Source of the DNA: JBBQYA01 sp031412335
GTDB lineage: Bacteria > Bacteroidota > Bacteroidia > Sphingobacteriales > Sphingobacteriaceae
DNA length: 64,000 bases
NCBI GenBank assembly: GCA_031412335.1
Contig: JANOCT010000004.1
Span: forward strand, 1 to 64,000
Direction: 5' to 3'
Made by a program: the position numbers and the translations under genes. Below, in pieces: positions 36,425 to 45,997 of the stretch. The notes below the pieces were generated by a model, which did not search any database, had not been told where the DNA came from, and was given only the letters and a program-made list of their open reading frames with translations. Numbering within the stretch: position 1 is the first letter of the stretch; every line of letters begins with the position of its first letter.

Positions 36425-36857
36425 TTCGGATTTAGGTTTTCTAAACCAAACTTTTTAAAGTAGTTTTTAACCTTAAGCGCAATGCATCCCATTGCCCTTT
36501 TTTGGTTTTTACATTCCAATCCTAAATCGATTAGGATTGTTGGCTTTATCTTAAAATAAAAATTAGTAAAACCATAAAATGAGAAAATATTATTTCGAAA
36601 AATAAAAAATTTCAAAAATATTTGGAAATAAAAAATACTTAGTGTTATTTGTACACATACTATTGAAGTAAGTTATAAGCCTTCAGATTGTAAAAGCATT
36701 TAACTAAAAAGCTATTTCGGTCTGAAACTATAATTTAAGAATAACAAATTTTGAGTGTTGAGAGTCTGATTTCAATAGGATTACGTTTTAAGCGAATACA
36801 ATTTCAAGTGGTTCAATCCATTTTATATATCTTAAAAATAACCTAAATTATCTCAAC
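36425..36857. other. Intergenic region before the glucan cluster
   Basis: 433 bases without a gene. The first 120 hold a hairpin (36517-36539), probably ending the gene at 33440. The rest is very AT-rich. TTTG at 36621 and TTATTTG at about 36645 roughly fit the Bacteroidetes -33/-7 promoter pattern (TTTG and TAnnTTTG) with imperfect -7 spacing. This would give a leader of about 200 bases before the first cluster gene at 36858. No riboswitch-like structure was recognised. Confidence 0.3.
36517..36539 (+). terminator. Hairpin, probable terminator
   Basis: CAATCCTAA and TTAGGATTG form a perfect 9-bp stem with a five-base loop (ATCGA). The T-run behind it is weak (TTGGCTTTATCTT), so it may only slow polymerase or protect the 3' end of the transcript from 33440-36424. 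Confidence 0.5.
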
Positions 36858-39746
36858 ATGAATCAAACTCTTACGTACAAAAATTTTAGAAAGAAAACCC
36901 TTTATGGACTTTCATTTCTATCCTTATCATTATTTTCTTCAATAGCTTTTGCTCAAAATGCTCCCATTAACTTTGAAACCGGAGGAAATGGAGCAGCTTG
37001 GACTTGGACTGCTTTTGAAAACGGACCTTCAGGTGGACCTGTTCAAATTGTAGCAAATCCAAGTGCTACTGGGATCAATACTTCTACTACCGTTGCAAAA
37101 TTTACAACCGAAATTAACGGACAGCCTTTTGCAGGTTTTGAATCTCAACATGGAGCAGATATTGGCACTTTTACCTTATCAGCTTCTAATGCAATCGTAA
37201 AAATAATGGTTTACAAACCAGTTATTTCTGATGTGGGAATTAAGTTTGCTACTTCTACAAACGGTTCTACTGGAGAATTGAGAGTTGCGAATACGTTAAT
37301 AAACCAATGGGAAGAACTAACCTTTGATTTCTCTACTAAAATTGGAGAAACCAACGATCAAATAATTTTCTTTTTAGATTTTCAAACTAGAACTACTCAA
37401 AACACTTGTTATTTTGACAATGTTACTTTTTCTGCTGTTACTGCTCCTACTATGCCAACCGTTAATGCACCAGTTCCAACAAATCTGGCAGCGGATGTTA
37501 TTTCATTATTTAGTAATGCATATACAAATGTTCCCGTAGATACTTGGAGAACACCATGGTCTAATGGAACATTAACAGATTTGCAAATTGCTGGTAATGA
37601 CGTGAAGCAATATACTAATTTAGATTTTGTAGGAATTGAAACGGTTGGACCTAATCAAATAAATGCAACTACCATGTTGAAATTCCATATTGATGCTTGG
37701 ACACCAAATTTAACAGCTTTCAAAGTTAAGTTGGTAGATATTGGTGCTGATGGTGCATTTGGCGGTGGTGATGATAAAGAACAAGAGTTAAGTTTCACAC
37801 CAACGTTACTAGGTTGGAATAGTTATGACATTTTACTTTCAGACTTTACTAATTTAACTACAAGAGCAAATATTGCTCAATTAATATTAGCTGGAAACCC
37901 AACAGGAACAGGAAATGTTTACATTGATAATGTTTATTTTCACAAAACTCCTTTTGTTAACCCAAATGTGCCAGCTGTAGCTGCTCCTACTCCAACAAAC
38001 CTTGCAGCAGATGTTATTTCTTTATTTAGTAATGCTTATACAAATGTTGCCGTAGATACTTGGAGAACACCATGGTCTAACGGTACATTAACAGATTTGC
38101 AAATTGCTGGTAATGATGTGAAGCAATATACCAATTTAGATTTTGTAGGGATTGAGACGGTTGGACCTAATCAAATAAATGCAACTACTATGTTGAGTTT
38201 CCATATTGATGCCTGGACTCCAAATTTAACAACTTTCAGAGTCAAGTTGGTAGATATTGGTGCTGATGGAGCATTTGGTGGTGGTGATGATAAAGAACAA
38301 GAGTTGAGTTTCACACCAACGTTACTTGGTTGGAATAGTTATGATATTTTACTTTCTGACTTTACTAATTTAACTACAAGAGCAAATATTGCTCAATTAA
38401 TATTAGCCGGAAACCCAACAGGAACAGGAAATGTTTACATTGATAATGTGTATTTTCACAAAACTCCTTTTGTTAACCCAAATGTGCCAGCTGTAGCTGC
38501 TCCTACTCCAACAAACCTTGCAGCGGATGTTATTTCATTATTTAGTAATGCATATACGAATGTAGCTGTAGATACTTGGAGAACACCATGGTCTAATGGA
38601 ACATTAACAGATTTGCAAATTGCTGGTAATGATGTGAAGCAATATACCAATTTAGATTTTGTAGGGATTGAAACGGTTGGTCCTAATCAAATAAATGCAA
38701 CTACCATGTTGAAATTCCATATTGATGCTTGGACACCAAATTTAACAGCTTTCAAAGTTAAGTTGGTAGATATTGGTGCTGATGGTGCATTTGGTGGTGG
38801 TGATGATAAAGAACAAGAGTTAAGTTTTACGCCAACGCTACTAGGTTGGAATAGCTATGATATTTCACTTTCAGACTTTACTAATTTAACTACAAGAGCA
38901 AATATTGCTCAATTAATATTAGCTGGAAACCCAACAGGAACAGGAAATGTGTATATCGATAATGTGTATTTTCACAAATCTCCAGATCCTAATGTGCCTT
39001 CAACTGCAGCTCCAATTCCTACTGCTGCAGCAAATACAGTAATTTCATTATTTAGTAATACCTACACCAATGTTGCAGTTGATACGTGGAGAACACCATG
39101 GTCTAATGCTACATTAACTGATTTGCAAATTGCCGGAAACGATACAAAAAAATATACGGCTCTTGATTTCGTAGGGATAGAAACAGTTGGTCCAAATTTG
39201 ATTGATGCAACCTTAATGACCAATTTTCACTTAGATGCTTGGACACCAAACATGACTACTTTCAGAATTAAATTAGTCGACATAGGCGCAGATGCAGCAT
39301 TTGGAGGTGGTGATGATAAAGAATTTGAAATTCCTTTTACCCCTGTTCTTAGTGGATGGAATACTTATAATATTTTATTGTCTGATTTTACAGGATTGAC
39401 GACACGCCAACACATTGCTCAATTAATCTTATCTGGTTTGCCAACTGCAGCAGGTACTGTATTTATCGACAATGTTTATTTCAGTAGAAATGTTGTAGGT
39501 ATAAATTCATTACAAAATAGTTTGGTTAAAATTTATCCAAATCCTGCTACAGATCAATTAATTATTGAAGCAAAAAATAATGTTCAAAATGTAATTGTGT
39601 TAAATGTTTTAGGTCAAGAAGTTTTAACGATCAAGCCATTTATGCAAAAGGTAAATCTTAATATTTCTGAACTACCAACAGGAATTTATACAATAAAAGC
39701 TATTGTAGACGGTCAGAATTCAACAGCTAAGTTTATAAAAAACTAA
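36858..39746 (+). CDS. Secreted T9SS type A protein with four 172-residue carbohydrate-binding-like modules
   Basis: The signal peptide ends at SIAFAQ. Residues 33-200 form a jelly-roll-like domain also found at the start of the protein at 49818 (INQWEELTFDF against ANQWEELTWNF). Four tandem modules follow (about residues 205-880), each with ISLFSNAYTNV, DTWRTPWSNGTLTDLQIAG, FHIDAWTPN and VYIDNVYF. From memory, such modules accompany GH16 laminarinases of Flavobacteriia. The type A sorting domain closes the protein (KIYPNPATDQLIIE). No catalytic residues are evident, so it is likely a surface glycan-binding protein. It is the first gene of the presumed beta-glucan cluster. Confidence 0.88.
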   Translation: MNQTLTYKNFRKKTLYGLSFLSLSLFSSIAFAQNAPINFETGGNGAAWTWTAFENGPSGGPVQIVANPSATGINTSTTVAKFTTEINGQPFAGFESQHGADIGTFTLSASNAIVKIMVYKPVISDVGIKFATSTNGSTGELRVANTLINQWEELTFDFSTKIGETNDQIIFFLDFQTRTTQNTCYFDNVTFSAVTAPTMPTVNAPVPTNLAADVISLFSNAYTNVPVDTWRTPWSNGTLTDLQIAGNDVKQYTNLDFVGIETVGPNQINATTMLKFHIDAWTPNLTAFKVKLVDIGADGAFGGGDDKEQELSFTPTLLGWNSYDILLSDFTNLTTRANIAQLILAGNPTGTGNVYIDNVYFHKTPFVNPNVPAVAAPTPTNLAADVISLFSNAYTNVAVDTWRTPWSNGTLTDLQIAGNDVKQYTNLDFVGIETVGPNQINATTMLSFHIDAWTPNLTTFRVKLVDIGADGAFGGGDDKEQELSFTPTLLGWNSYDILLSDFTNLTTRANIAQLILAGNPTGTGNVYIDNVYFHKTPFVNPNVPAVAAPTPTNLAADVISLFSNAYTNVAVDTWRTPWSNGTLTDLQIAGNDVKQYTNLDFVGIETVGPNQINATTMLKFHIDAWTPNLTAFKVKLVDIGADGAFGGGDDKEQELSFTPTLLGWNSYDISLSDFTNLTTRANIAQLILAGNPTGTGNVYIDNVYFHKSPDPNVPSTAAPIPTAAANTVISLFSNTYTNVAVDTWRTPWSNATLTDLQIAGNDTKKYTALDFVGIETVGPNLIDATLMTNFHLDAWTPNMTTFRIKLVDIGADAAFGGGDDKEFEIPFTPVLSGWNTYNILLSDFTGLTTRQHIAQLILSGLPTAAGTVFIDNVYFSRNVVGINSLQNSLVKIYPNPATDQLIIEAKNNVQNVIVLNVLGQEVLTIKPFMQKVNLNISELPTGIYTIKAIVDGQNSTAKFIKN
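37460..39490 (+). repeat. 516-bp intragenic tandem repeats (three near-identical, one diverged)
   Basis: The same word (GATGTTATTTC) recurs at 37494, 38010 and 38526, giving an exact 516-base period. A fourth, diverged unit starts 510 bases later. Units one to three are nearly identical in DNA including third codon positions, so the duplication is recent. Unit four is recognisably older. Copy number could vary between strains, and the array may collapse in short-read assembly. Confidence 0.92.
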
Positions 39747-39977
39747 TTGTAAGGTAATTATGCTTTGTTATAATTGCCAAGAATAAATTTCAATTTTTAA
39801 ATAGTGTGTTTATGAGATATAGGTGATATGAAGAAATTCATATTGCCTATATTTATTTTTGAAATAAATACGGTTTTTTTATTAAATTTATTTTTAATTA
39901 AAACCCAACCTGATTTTTTAAAATTTTCAATTTTTTACAGCACCAATAAACTGCATTTTAAATTTATTTACAGTTCA

Positions 39978-41318
39978 ATGAAAATTAGATTTCTACTATC
40001 GTTTATTTTATTTTTTTGTTCTAAAGAAATTTTTTCACAAACCATTATTCAAAAAACTGATTCTGGTTATACTCTTTTAAGAAATGGGAAACCATATTAT
40101 GTAAAAGGTGTAGGTGGCCAAACCAATTTCGATAGAATGGTTGCTGTAGGTGCGAATTCATTTAGAACTTGGGGCAGTGATGATGCACAAGCTGTATTAG
40201 CAGAGGCGGAAAAAAGAAATTTATCTGTAATGTTTGGCTTGTGGATGCAACCAGAACGAAGTGGATTTGATTATGACAATGCAGATCAAGTTAAAAAACA
40301 ATTCAATTTTCTTAAATCAGTTGTTGATCAATTCAAAGATAATCCAGCCATATTATTCTATGGAATTGGAAATGAGTTGGATTTAGATTATTCAAACACA
40401 AATGTTTGGAATGCAGTGCAAGACATTGCAAAATATATTCACGAAGTAGATCCCAATCATCCAACCAGCACCGTAACAGCCGGACTTGATTCCCTAGAAG
40501 TACAATTAATAAAAGCCCGATGCCCAGACATTGATATTTATTGTGTAAATACCTATGGTGATATTGCTAGTGTACCAAAAAATATAGCCCGATTTGGTTG
40601 GACTGGCCCTTACATGATAACAGAATGGGGACCAAATGGCCATTGGGAATCACCACAAACAAGTTGGGGAGTTTCAATAGAACAAACAAGTACAGAAAAG
40701 AAGGATTCATATCTTACTAGATATAAAAAATATATTGAGCCAAACAAAAATTATTGCATTGGATCATATGCTTTTTTGTGGGGAGCAAAACAAGAATATA
40801 CCGAAACTTGGTATGGTTTATTCTCGAAAAATAACTTACCAACTGAACCAGTTGACGCAATTGAAGAAGTTTTTTCTGGAAAAACAATTGAAAATCCATC
40901 TCCATCAATTTTAACTTTCAGCATTGACAATATGCTTGCGAAAGAAAATATTACGATAAAAGCTGATGATAAATATACCTCATCTGTAAATGCAGTAATC
41001 GGAAATGATTCATCGATAAAAGGTATAAAATATGTGTGGAGAATAATGGAAGAAAGTACTGATAAGAAAAGTGGAGGAGATGCAGAAAAAGCTGCTGATG
41101 AAATATCAGGATTAATAAAAAAAGGAAATTCAGCTAACCAAATTTCTTTTAGAGCACCTGGTTTTCCAGGAAAATACAGATTGTTTGTTTCGGCAACTTA
41201 TAATGATAAAGTAGCTTATGCAAATATTCCTTTTAAAGTAAATAAAAGAGCTCCCGAAGAAAAACAAGCAAAATTTATGAAAATGAAATACACTGATATG
41301 AATTCATTTAAACAATAA
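39978..41318 (+). CDS. Clan GH-A glycoside hydrolase (GH2-TIM-like or GH158-like), probable beta-1,3-glucanase
   Basis: The frame opens at 39828, but ATG 39978 starts a clear signal peptide (FLLSFILFFCSKEIFSQ), so I use it. A TIM barrel spans residues 25-345, with acid/base Glu133 in YGIGNELDLD and nucleophile Glu216 in YMITEWGPNGHWE. An Ig-like domain follows (residues 355-446). The spacing of 83 residues between the two glutamates matches what I recall for the gut endo-beta-1,3-glucanase family GH158, which also pairs a barrel with an Ig-like domain. Tools may instead call it GH2 TIM barrel. Neighbouring GH3 and GH16 genes support a glucan substrate. Confidence 0.8.
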   Translation: MKIRFLLSFILFFCSKEIFSQTIIQKTDSGYTLLRNGKPYYVKGVGGQTNFDRMVAVGANSFRTWGSDDAQAVLAEAEKRNLSVMFGLWMQPERSGFDYDNADQVKKQFNFLKSVVDQFKDNPAILFYGIGNELDLDYSNTNVWNAVQDIAKYIHEVDPNHPTSTVTAGLDSLEVQLIKARCPDIDIYCVNTYGDIASVPKNIARFGWTGPYMITEWGPNGHWESPQTSWGVSIEQTSTEKKDSYLTRYKKYIEPNKNYCIGSYAFLWGAKQEYTETWYGLFSKNNLPTEPVDAIEEVFSGKTIENPSPSILTFSIDNMLAKENITIKADDKYTSSVNAVIGNDSSIKGIKYVWRIMEESTDKKSGGDAEKAADEISGLIKKGNSANQISFRAPGFPGKYRLFVSATYNDKVAYANIPFKVNKRAPEEKQAKFMKMKYTDMNSFKQ

Positions 41319-41329
41319 AATAAAACTAA

Positions 41330-43222
41330 ATGAACAAATTTCTACCTTTCGTTTCATTTATCATTTTATTTATTTCCAGTGCTTCTCAAGCACAATTCAG
41401 AAAAAATGATGCTACTTATTTAAAAGATTCTATAGCGAATTCGTTTAAAGAATTAAATCAAACGCCAGGGAATTATTTAAAAAAACCCATGGAGGTTTTA
41501 GAAGGATTAGAAATAAGTGGCTTTTACCGATTGGAAACCGATTTTAGAAAATTAAAGGAAGCCTATCCACACCTCGAAAATAACAAGACTAATTTATTTG
41601 TTGGAGATGATAGCCAATTACCCCAACTGATGTTGAATATAAATGGGCGTGCTAGCAATAATACTCAATTTGGTACAGATCTTTTCATGTGGACGCCTTT
41701 AACAGGAGCTGGACAAGAAGAAAATGTTAAAGGACTTAACCTAGGTGTTAATTTATATGGGAATTTCTCCAACTCCTTAGGCAATTTTGTAGTTAAAGCA
41801 GGTGGAATTAATTGGTATTCCCTCTCCCCTTTTACTTTTCAAACTGCTAAAGGAAATAATAGATATTCACTTTTCGACCGAAATCCTTGGGATCCAAGTA
41901 CAATAAATATTGAAACCCGATACGCTAATTTTTATTCCATTGGCGAAATCAATCAAGATCAGCGTTGGGGAAATCAAGCATTTCAAGGATTAATAGTTGA
42001 AGGAAATCAATTACCAAATGGTTTTTCGTTTAATGGGATGTATGGTAAAACTCAGTTTGATGGTGGTTTAAGTCCTATTCCAAATTCATCTTTTGGCGGT
42101 AGAATTATGAAAACTTTTCTTAAAACAAGAAGTTCGATTGCTCTAAATTCATTTAATAACCAAAGTTTTATCGATTCGATTAATTTAAAAACGGCTGGAT
42201 TCAATATTTCTACACTAGAATTTACTCATTATGTTGATAAACTAAAAATATATGGAGAAGTTGGATTAGGAAGAAGGTTTACTAATGTTAGTAATAAAGA
42301 TTGGGGTGAAGCCCTATCATTGAAATTTAGTTATCCAATCGATAATAAGTATTTAACAGAATTGCATTTGTACCGAGTAAGTCCAGATGTATTTAATAAT
42401 AGTTCAATTTTTATTAATTCATCTATTCAAGAAAATACCTTACAAGTCAATTCGCAAACCCAACCTGTACTGATTCCCGTTTCGAGTGCAATATTGCCAA
42501 TGGGACAATTATCCAATAATAGACAGGGTATTGAAATTAATTCTCAAATAAATTTCGGGAAATTTAAAAACTCTATTGGATATGCTAATTCTATGGAATT
42601 AGAAAATCTTTCTTCTAAATTAACCTATTCGCATCCTTTTAATAATCTGGCATTATCGCGTTTCTGGCGATTTGCATTTCCGAGTAATGTAGGGCCATAT
42701 AATAATTTAAGTAAAATATACCGATCTGTTTTCGAAACAGTAAATATAACAGAAGTGGATTCTGAAACTGGAAAACCTAAGAAAAAATATTTTAACACAG
42801 TAGAATTAAGTTCAAAATACAAAACAAGTATTTTCAAAAAGGATTTGTTTATATTTTATTTCGGTTCTATCAATTCTGTACAAAATTTTGCTTCGAGTAC
42901 TGTTAACTTTTCCGAACGCGCTCTCCTACGTACCTATGATCATCAATTTGAAACGTATTTGCGGTTAAGTTCTCGTTTTGTTTGGTGCAATTATTTCGGG
43001 TTCGAAAGAATAATTGCCAATTACAGTACAGAAACAGACGTAGAAACGAGAAGACCAAAAAATCAGCGGGGTACAAGTTATGCAACAGGTTTTGATATTG
43101 CCTTAAGTAAAGGCGTTGGTTTTTATGTTCGACAGAGATGGATGCAATATAAAGATACCAGTTTTACTAATGACAGATATAAAGGTTATGAAACCACAGT
43201 TGAATTAAAATGCTTCTTTTAA
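41330..43222 (+). CDS. Large outer-membrane beta-barrel protein of the glucan cluster, 630 aa
   Basis: The signal peptide ends at SASQAQ. The mature protein is a long series of amphipathic strands (LEISGFYRLETDFRKL, NNTQFGTDLFMW, GFNISTLEFTHYVDKL, IYGEVGLGRRF). It ends in a terminal Phe (TTVELKCFF), the usual barrel-assembly signal. No TonB box, plug domain or SusC signature is visible, so it is not a classical TonB-dependent transporter. It may be a porin letting oligosaccharides in, or a structural barrel. It sits 11 bases behind the glycosidase and 47 before a second barrel gene of similar layout. Confidence 0.72.
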   Translation: MNKFLPFVSFIILFISSASQAQFRKNDATYLKDSIANSFKELNQTPGNYLKKPMEVLEGLEISGFYRLETDFRKLKEAYPHLENNKTNLFVGDDSQLPQLMLNINGRASNNTQFGTDLFMWTPLTGAGQEENVKGLNLGVNLYGNFSNSLGNFVVKAGGINWYSLSPFTFQTAKGNNRYSLFDRNPWDPSTINIETRYANFYSIGEINQDQRWGNQAFQGLIVEGNQLPNGFSFNGMYGKTQFDGGLSPIPNSSFGGRIMKTFLKTRSSIALNSFNNQSFIDSINLKTAGFNISTLEFTHYVDKLKIYGEVGLGRRFTNVSNKDWGEALSLKFSYPIDNKYLTELHLYRVSPDVFNNSSIFINSSIQENTLQVNSQTQPVLIPVSSAILPMGQLSNNRQGIEINSQINFGKFKNSIGYANSMELENLSSKLTYSHPFNNLALSRFWRFAFPSNVGPYNNLSKIYRSVFETVNITEVDSETGKPKKKYFNTVELSSKYKTSIFKKDLFIFYFGSINSVQNFASSTVNFSERALLRTYDHQFETYLRLSSRFVWCNYFGFERIIANYSTETDVETRRPKNQRGTSYATGFDIALSKGVGFYVRQRWMQYKDTSFTNDRYKGYETTVELKCFF

Positions 43223-43269
43223 ATTAAATATACTAACGGAAAAATATAATTAAAATTTGAAAATAAACT

Positions 43270-44982
43270 ATGTATAAAAACATTATACTAATACTTTTTT
43301 TTACCACAATTTTCACTCATTCTTTTGCACAAAAAGATAGAAAAGTAAGTTTTGTAGGAGGTGCCAGATCCGTTATTAATAATAACACGTTAAAAGTGGA
43401 TGGAGATGCCAATGATTCGACTACGGTAAAGAAAAACAATGGCGGCTATGCCTTAATTGATTTAGGTTTTAATATTAAACCAAATAAAAGCACTGAAATA
43501 ATGGGAATGTTCCGGATTCGAAATGAATTTGGAGGATTTTGGGGAGCAGGTGTGCAAATAGATGTAAGGCAATTATGGATTAAAGGAGTTATCGCAAATT
43601 CAATTCGATACCAAGTTGGTGATTTGAATTTAAAACAAACGCCATTTACGCTTTACAATCATCATTCTGATCAAATAGACTCACTACCATCGGTATTCGC
43701 CTTACAAAAAAATATAGTTGATTATGAGAAATTTTACCTTTCGAATAATACATGGCGAATGCAGGGCGCAAACGTTGATTTTGGATTTACCTTTAATAAA
43801 TTTATTCAAGAAGTAAATGTAAACGCTTTTATAAATCGATTAAATGCTACTAATTTCTCGAATGTATCAGATAGATTGATGGGTGGATTAAGTGCGCAAT
43901 TGATCGCAAATAAATACTTTCAACTTGGTTATAATACCAATAATGTATTTGATTTGAAAGGAACCGTTCCAGACAGTAATGTATTTAATAATTCAGTAAA
44001 CACGATTGATTTTAAGCTTAAAAACAATTTCGATGATTATTTAATTTCGTTGAATGGTGAAGTTGGAAAAAGCATTTATCAATTCTCTTTTGATACGCTT
44101 GCTCCTCGTTATGATGATTATTTCATAAATGCTTATGCTGAATTAGACATAAAAAAATGGAATGTAAAAGCTACCCTTGGTTTTCTGGATGTAGGGCCAG
44201 ATTTTAGAAGTATTGGTGCTCAAAGTAAAGATGTAAACTATAATGCCACTCCAGTTTATTTTAATAGATATACGAATGACCAATTAATAAGACCCATCGG
44301 TTTATTTGATATAATTAGTAACGAAAATATATATAATAGAACTTTAAGTAGCAGATTAGCAACAGAAAGTCCAATTTATAATAATGTTTTGCCTTTTGGA
44401 ATTGCCACTAATAACCGAACTGGTATGTACGGTAAATTGACTTATAAAAGTTATAGAGATATAGAACTTACTGGAGAATATTACAATTTGAGTGAAATTC
44501 GTGGTCTAGGAACTTTATTTCTTAAGAAGTTTGAATTCTACAAACTTTATGCTGGCGTACCGATCAATAAATTAATTAATACGAAAAAACTTCTTTTCGC
44601 ACATGTAGGTTCAAATATGCAATTCACAAAAAGAAAAAGCCCAGAATCAGTTGAGAATATTGATCTAAAGTCGATGCAAATGTCGGGTGGAATTAGATGG
44701 GAATTTGCTCCTAAATTTGAATTAATGGGTGGTATTGTTTATCAAACCAATAATGGAAACGAATATACAGCAGAAAGAAATTCATACAGCGAAATAATTT
44801 TTTACAATTCAAGTACGTATAAATTGAATCAACAAATTATTTCAGGTGGAATTCGATATAATTTCAGTTCAAATGTTTACCTAGCGTCAATTTACCAAAA
44901 CAGCAGTTTTAAAGATAAAACTGGAAATATTAAAGATTTTGGTATTAATCAATTTGGTTTAATTTTTAATATGCTTTTATAA
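43270..44982 (+). CDS. Second large outer-membrane beta-barrel protein, 570 aa
   Basis: The signal peptide MYKNIILILFFTTIFTHSFA precedes a barrel-like chain with many strands (YALIDLGFNIKPNKSTEIMG, MFRIRNEFGGFWGAGVQIDV, LWIKGVIANSIRYQVGDLNL, MYGKLTYKSYRDIELTGEYY). No plug domain or TonB box is seen. Like the gene before it, it probably forms a wide outer-membrane pore or anchors surface parts of the glucan-degrading machinery, which is inference from position. The stop is one base from the lipoprotein gene at 44984, so they are co-transcribed. Confidence 0.7.
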   Translation: MYKNIILILFFTTIFTHSFAQKDRKVSFVGGARSVINNNTLKVDGDANDSTTVKKNNGGYALIDLGFNIKPNKSTEIMGMFRIRNEFGGFWGAGVQIDVRQLWIKGVIANSIRYQVGDLNLKQTPFTLYNHHSDQIDSLPSVFALQKNIVDYEKFYLSNNTWRMQGANVDFGFTFNKFIQEVNVNAFINRLNATNFSNVSDRLMGGLSAQLIANKYFQLGYNTNNVFDLKGTVPDSNVFNNSVNTIDFKLKNNFDDYLISLNGEVGKSIYQFSFDTLAPRYDDYFINAYAELDIKKWNVKATLGFLDVGPDFRSIGAQSKDVNYNATPVYFNRYTNDQLIRPIGLFDIISNENIYNRTLSSRLATESPIYNNVLPFGIATNNRTGMYGKLTYKSYRDIELTGEYYNLSEIRGLGTLFLKKFEFYKLYAGVPINKLINTKKLLFAHVGSNMQFTKRKSPESVENIDLKSMQMSGGIRWEFAPKFELMGGIVYQTNNGNEYTAERNSYSEIIFYNSSTYKLNQQIISGGIRYNFSSNVYLASIYQNSSFKDKTGNIKDFGINQFGLIFNMLL

Positions 44983-44983
44983 T

Positions 44984-45997
44984 ATGAAAACTAAAATATC
45001 ATTACTTTTTATCATATTCCTTTGTTTTATATCGTGCAGAGAAGATGCCGATACGTTTGATGGACCAAGTATTATTGAGATTGCCGGTGATTTCAAATTT
45101 TTGTCAGATTTTAGTGCAAATAAAACAACAGTTGATTTTGCAAACGGTGAAACTGTAGATTTTTCAGCACAGTTTAATAAGCCAATAAGTTGGACACTTA
45201 CTATTGTTGGCGAAACTACAAAAGCAACGAAAATAATTACTGGAAGTAGCAAATCAATATCTGCAAGCAATGGAAGATGGAATGGTTCTACAACAAATTT
45301 CCCTACTTTTTCGGCAGAAAATTGCACAGCAACGTTAACTTTTAAAGATCTTGCAGATACGGCAAGAATTAGTTTAAAAACGTTAAGTCCGAAAAAAATA
45401 GATGCTTTTATTATTGCCGATTTCGAAGCAGGTTTAAACTCAAAGTGGACAACATTTGTACAGTCGGGTACTCAAATAGATTTCAAAGTAAAAACTGATA
45501 ATTTGGCACCTGAAGGAAAAAAATATTTGAATATGGCAGGTGCAGTTAATTTTGACTTTTTAATTGGCCTAATAGATTTTCCAGCAAAAGCCTACGGTAC
45601 AGCTGTTACATTTCCATTAGCTGTAAACCCAGAATCAGTCTATTTTAATTGTTTAATTTATGGCGTTCCTGATAGTACAGCTGCTAACAGATCAATTGTT
45701 TTATTTCAATTTAAAGAAGATGAAAACGGGAACGGAGTTTTTAATGGTGTTAATGAAGATTTGTACGCTTATGAAATACGAGTAGATTGGGAAGGTTGGA
45801 GATTAATCTCAGTTAAATATTCTGACTTAACATCATTAGAGAATGGTCAGCCAGCTACTCCAAAAGGTAATGGATTGCGTAATCCAGATAAACTTGGATT
45901 AATTTCAATGTTATATTTAGCAGATCCAAACAATGGATTTGCCAGTACAAAAATTGACTTATTATCTTTTAGTTCAAATAAACCAATTGAGCCATGA
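44984..45997 (+). CDS. Lipoprotein, probable surface glycan-binding protein, 337 aa
   Basis: A lipoprotein signal (LLFIIFLCFISC, lipid-modified Cys near residue 18) is followed by SREDAD-type acidic residues (CREDADTFDGP). These resemble the lipoprotein export signal of Bacteroidetes surface lipoproteins. The first half looks like an Ig/PKD-like domain (KTTVDFANGETVDFSAQFN, WTLTIVGET). The second half looks like a jelly-roll (ADFEAGLNSKWTTFVQSG, then YEIRVDWEGWRLISVKYSDL). No catalytic motif was found. By position it may hold glucan at the cell surface as SusE/F-type proteins do, which is inference. Confidence 0.7.
   Translation: MKTKISLLFIIFLCFISCREDADTFDGPSIIEIAGDFKFLSDFSANKTTVDFANGETVDFSAQFNKPISWTLTIVGETTKATKIITGSSKSISASNGRWNGSTTNFPTFSAENCTATLTFKDLADTARISLKTLSPKKIDAFIIADFEAGLNSKWTTFVQSGTQIDFKVKTDNLAPEGKKYLNMAGAVNFDFLIGLIDFPAKAYGTAVTFPLAVNPESVYFNCLIYGVPDSTAANRSIVLFQFKEDENGNGVFNGVNEDLYAYEIRVDWEGWRLISVKYSDLTSLENGQPATPKGNGLRNPDKLGLISMLYLADPNNGFASTKIDLLSFSSNKPIEP

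Noticed and set aside
41330..44982. SusC/SusD pair
   Set aside because: Neither barrel shows a plug domain, TonB box or the SusC signature, and no SusD-like lipoprotein with TPR helices is present.
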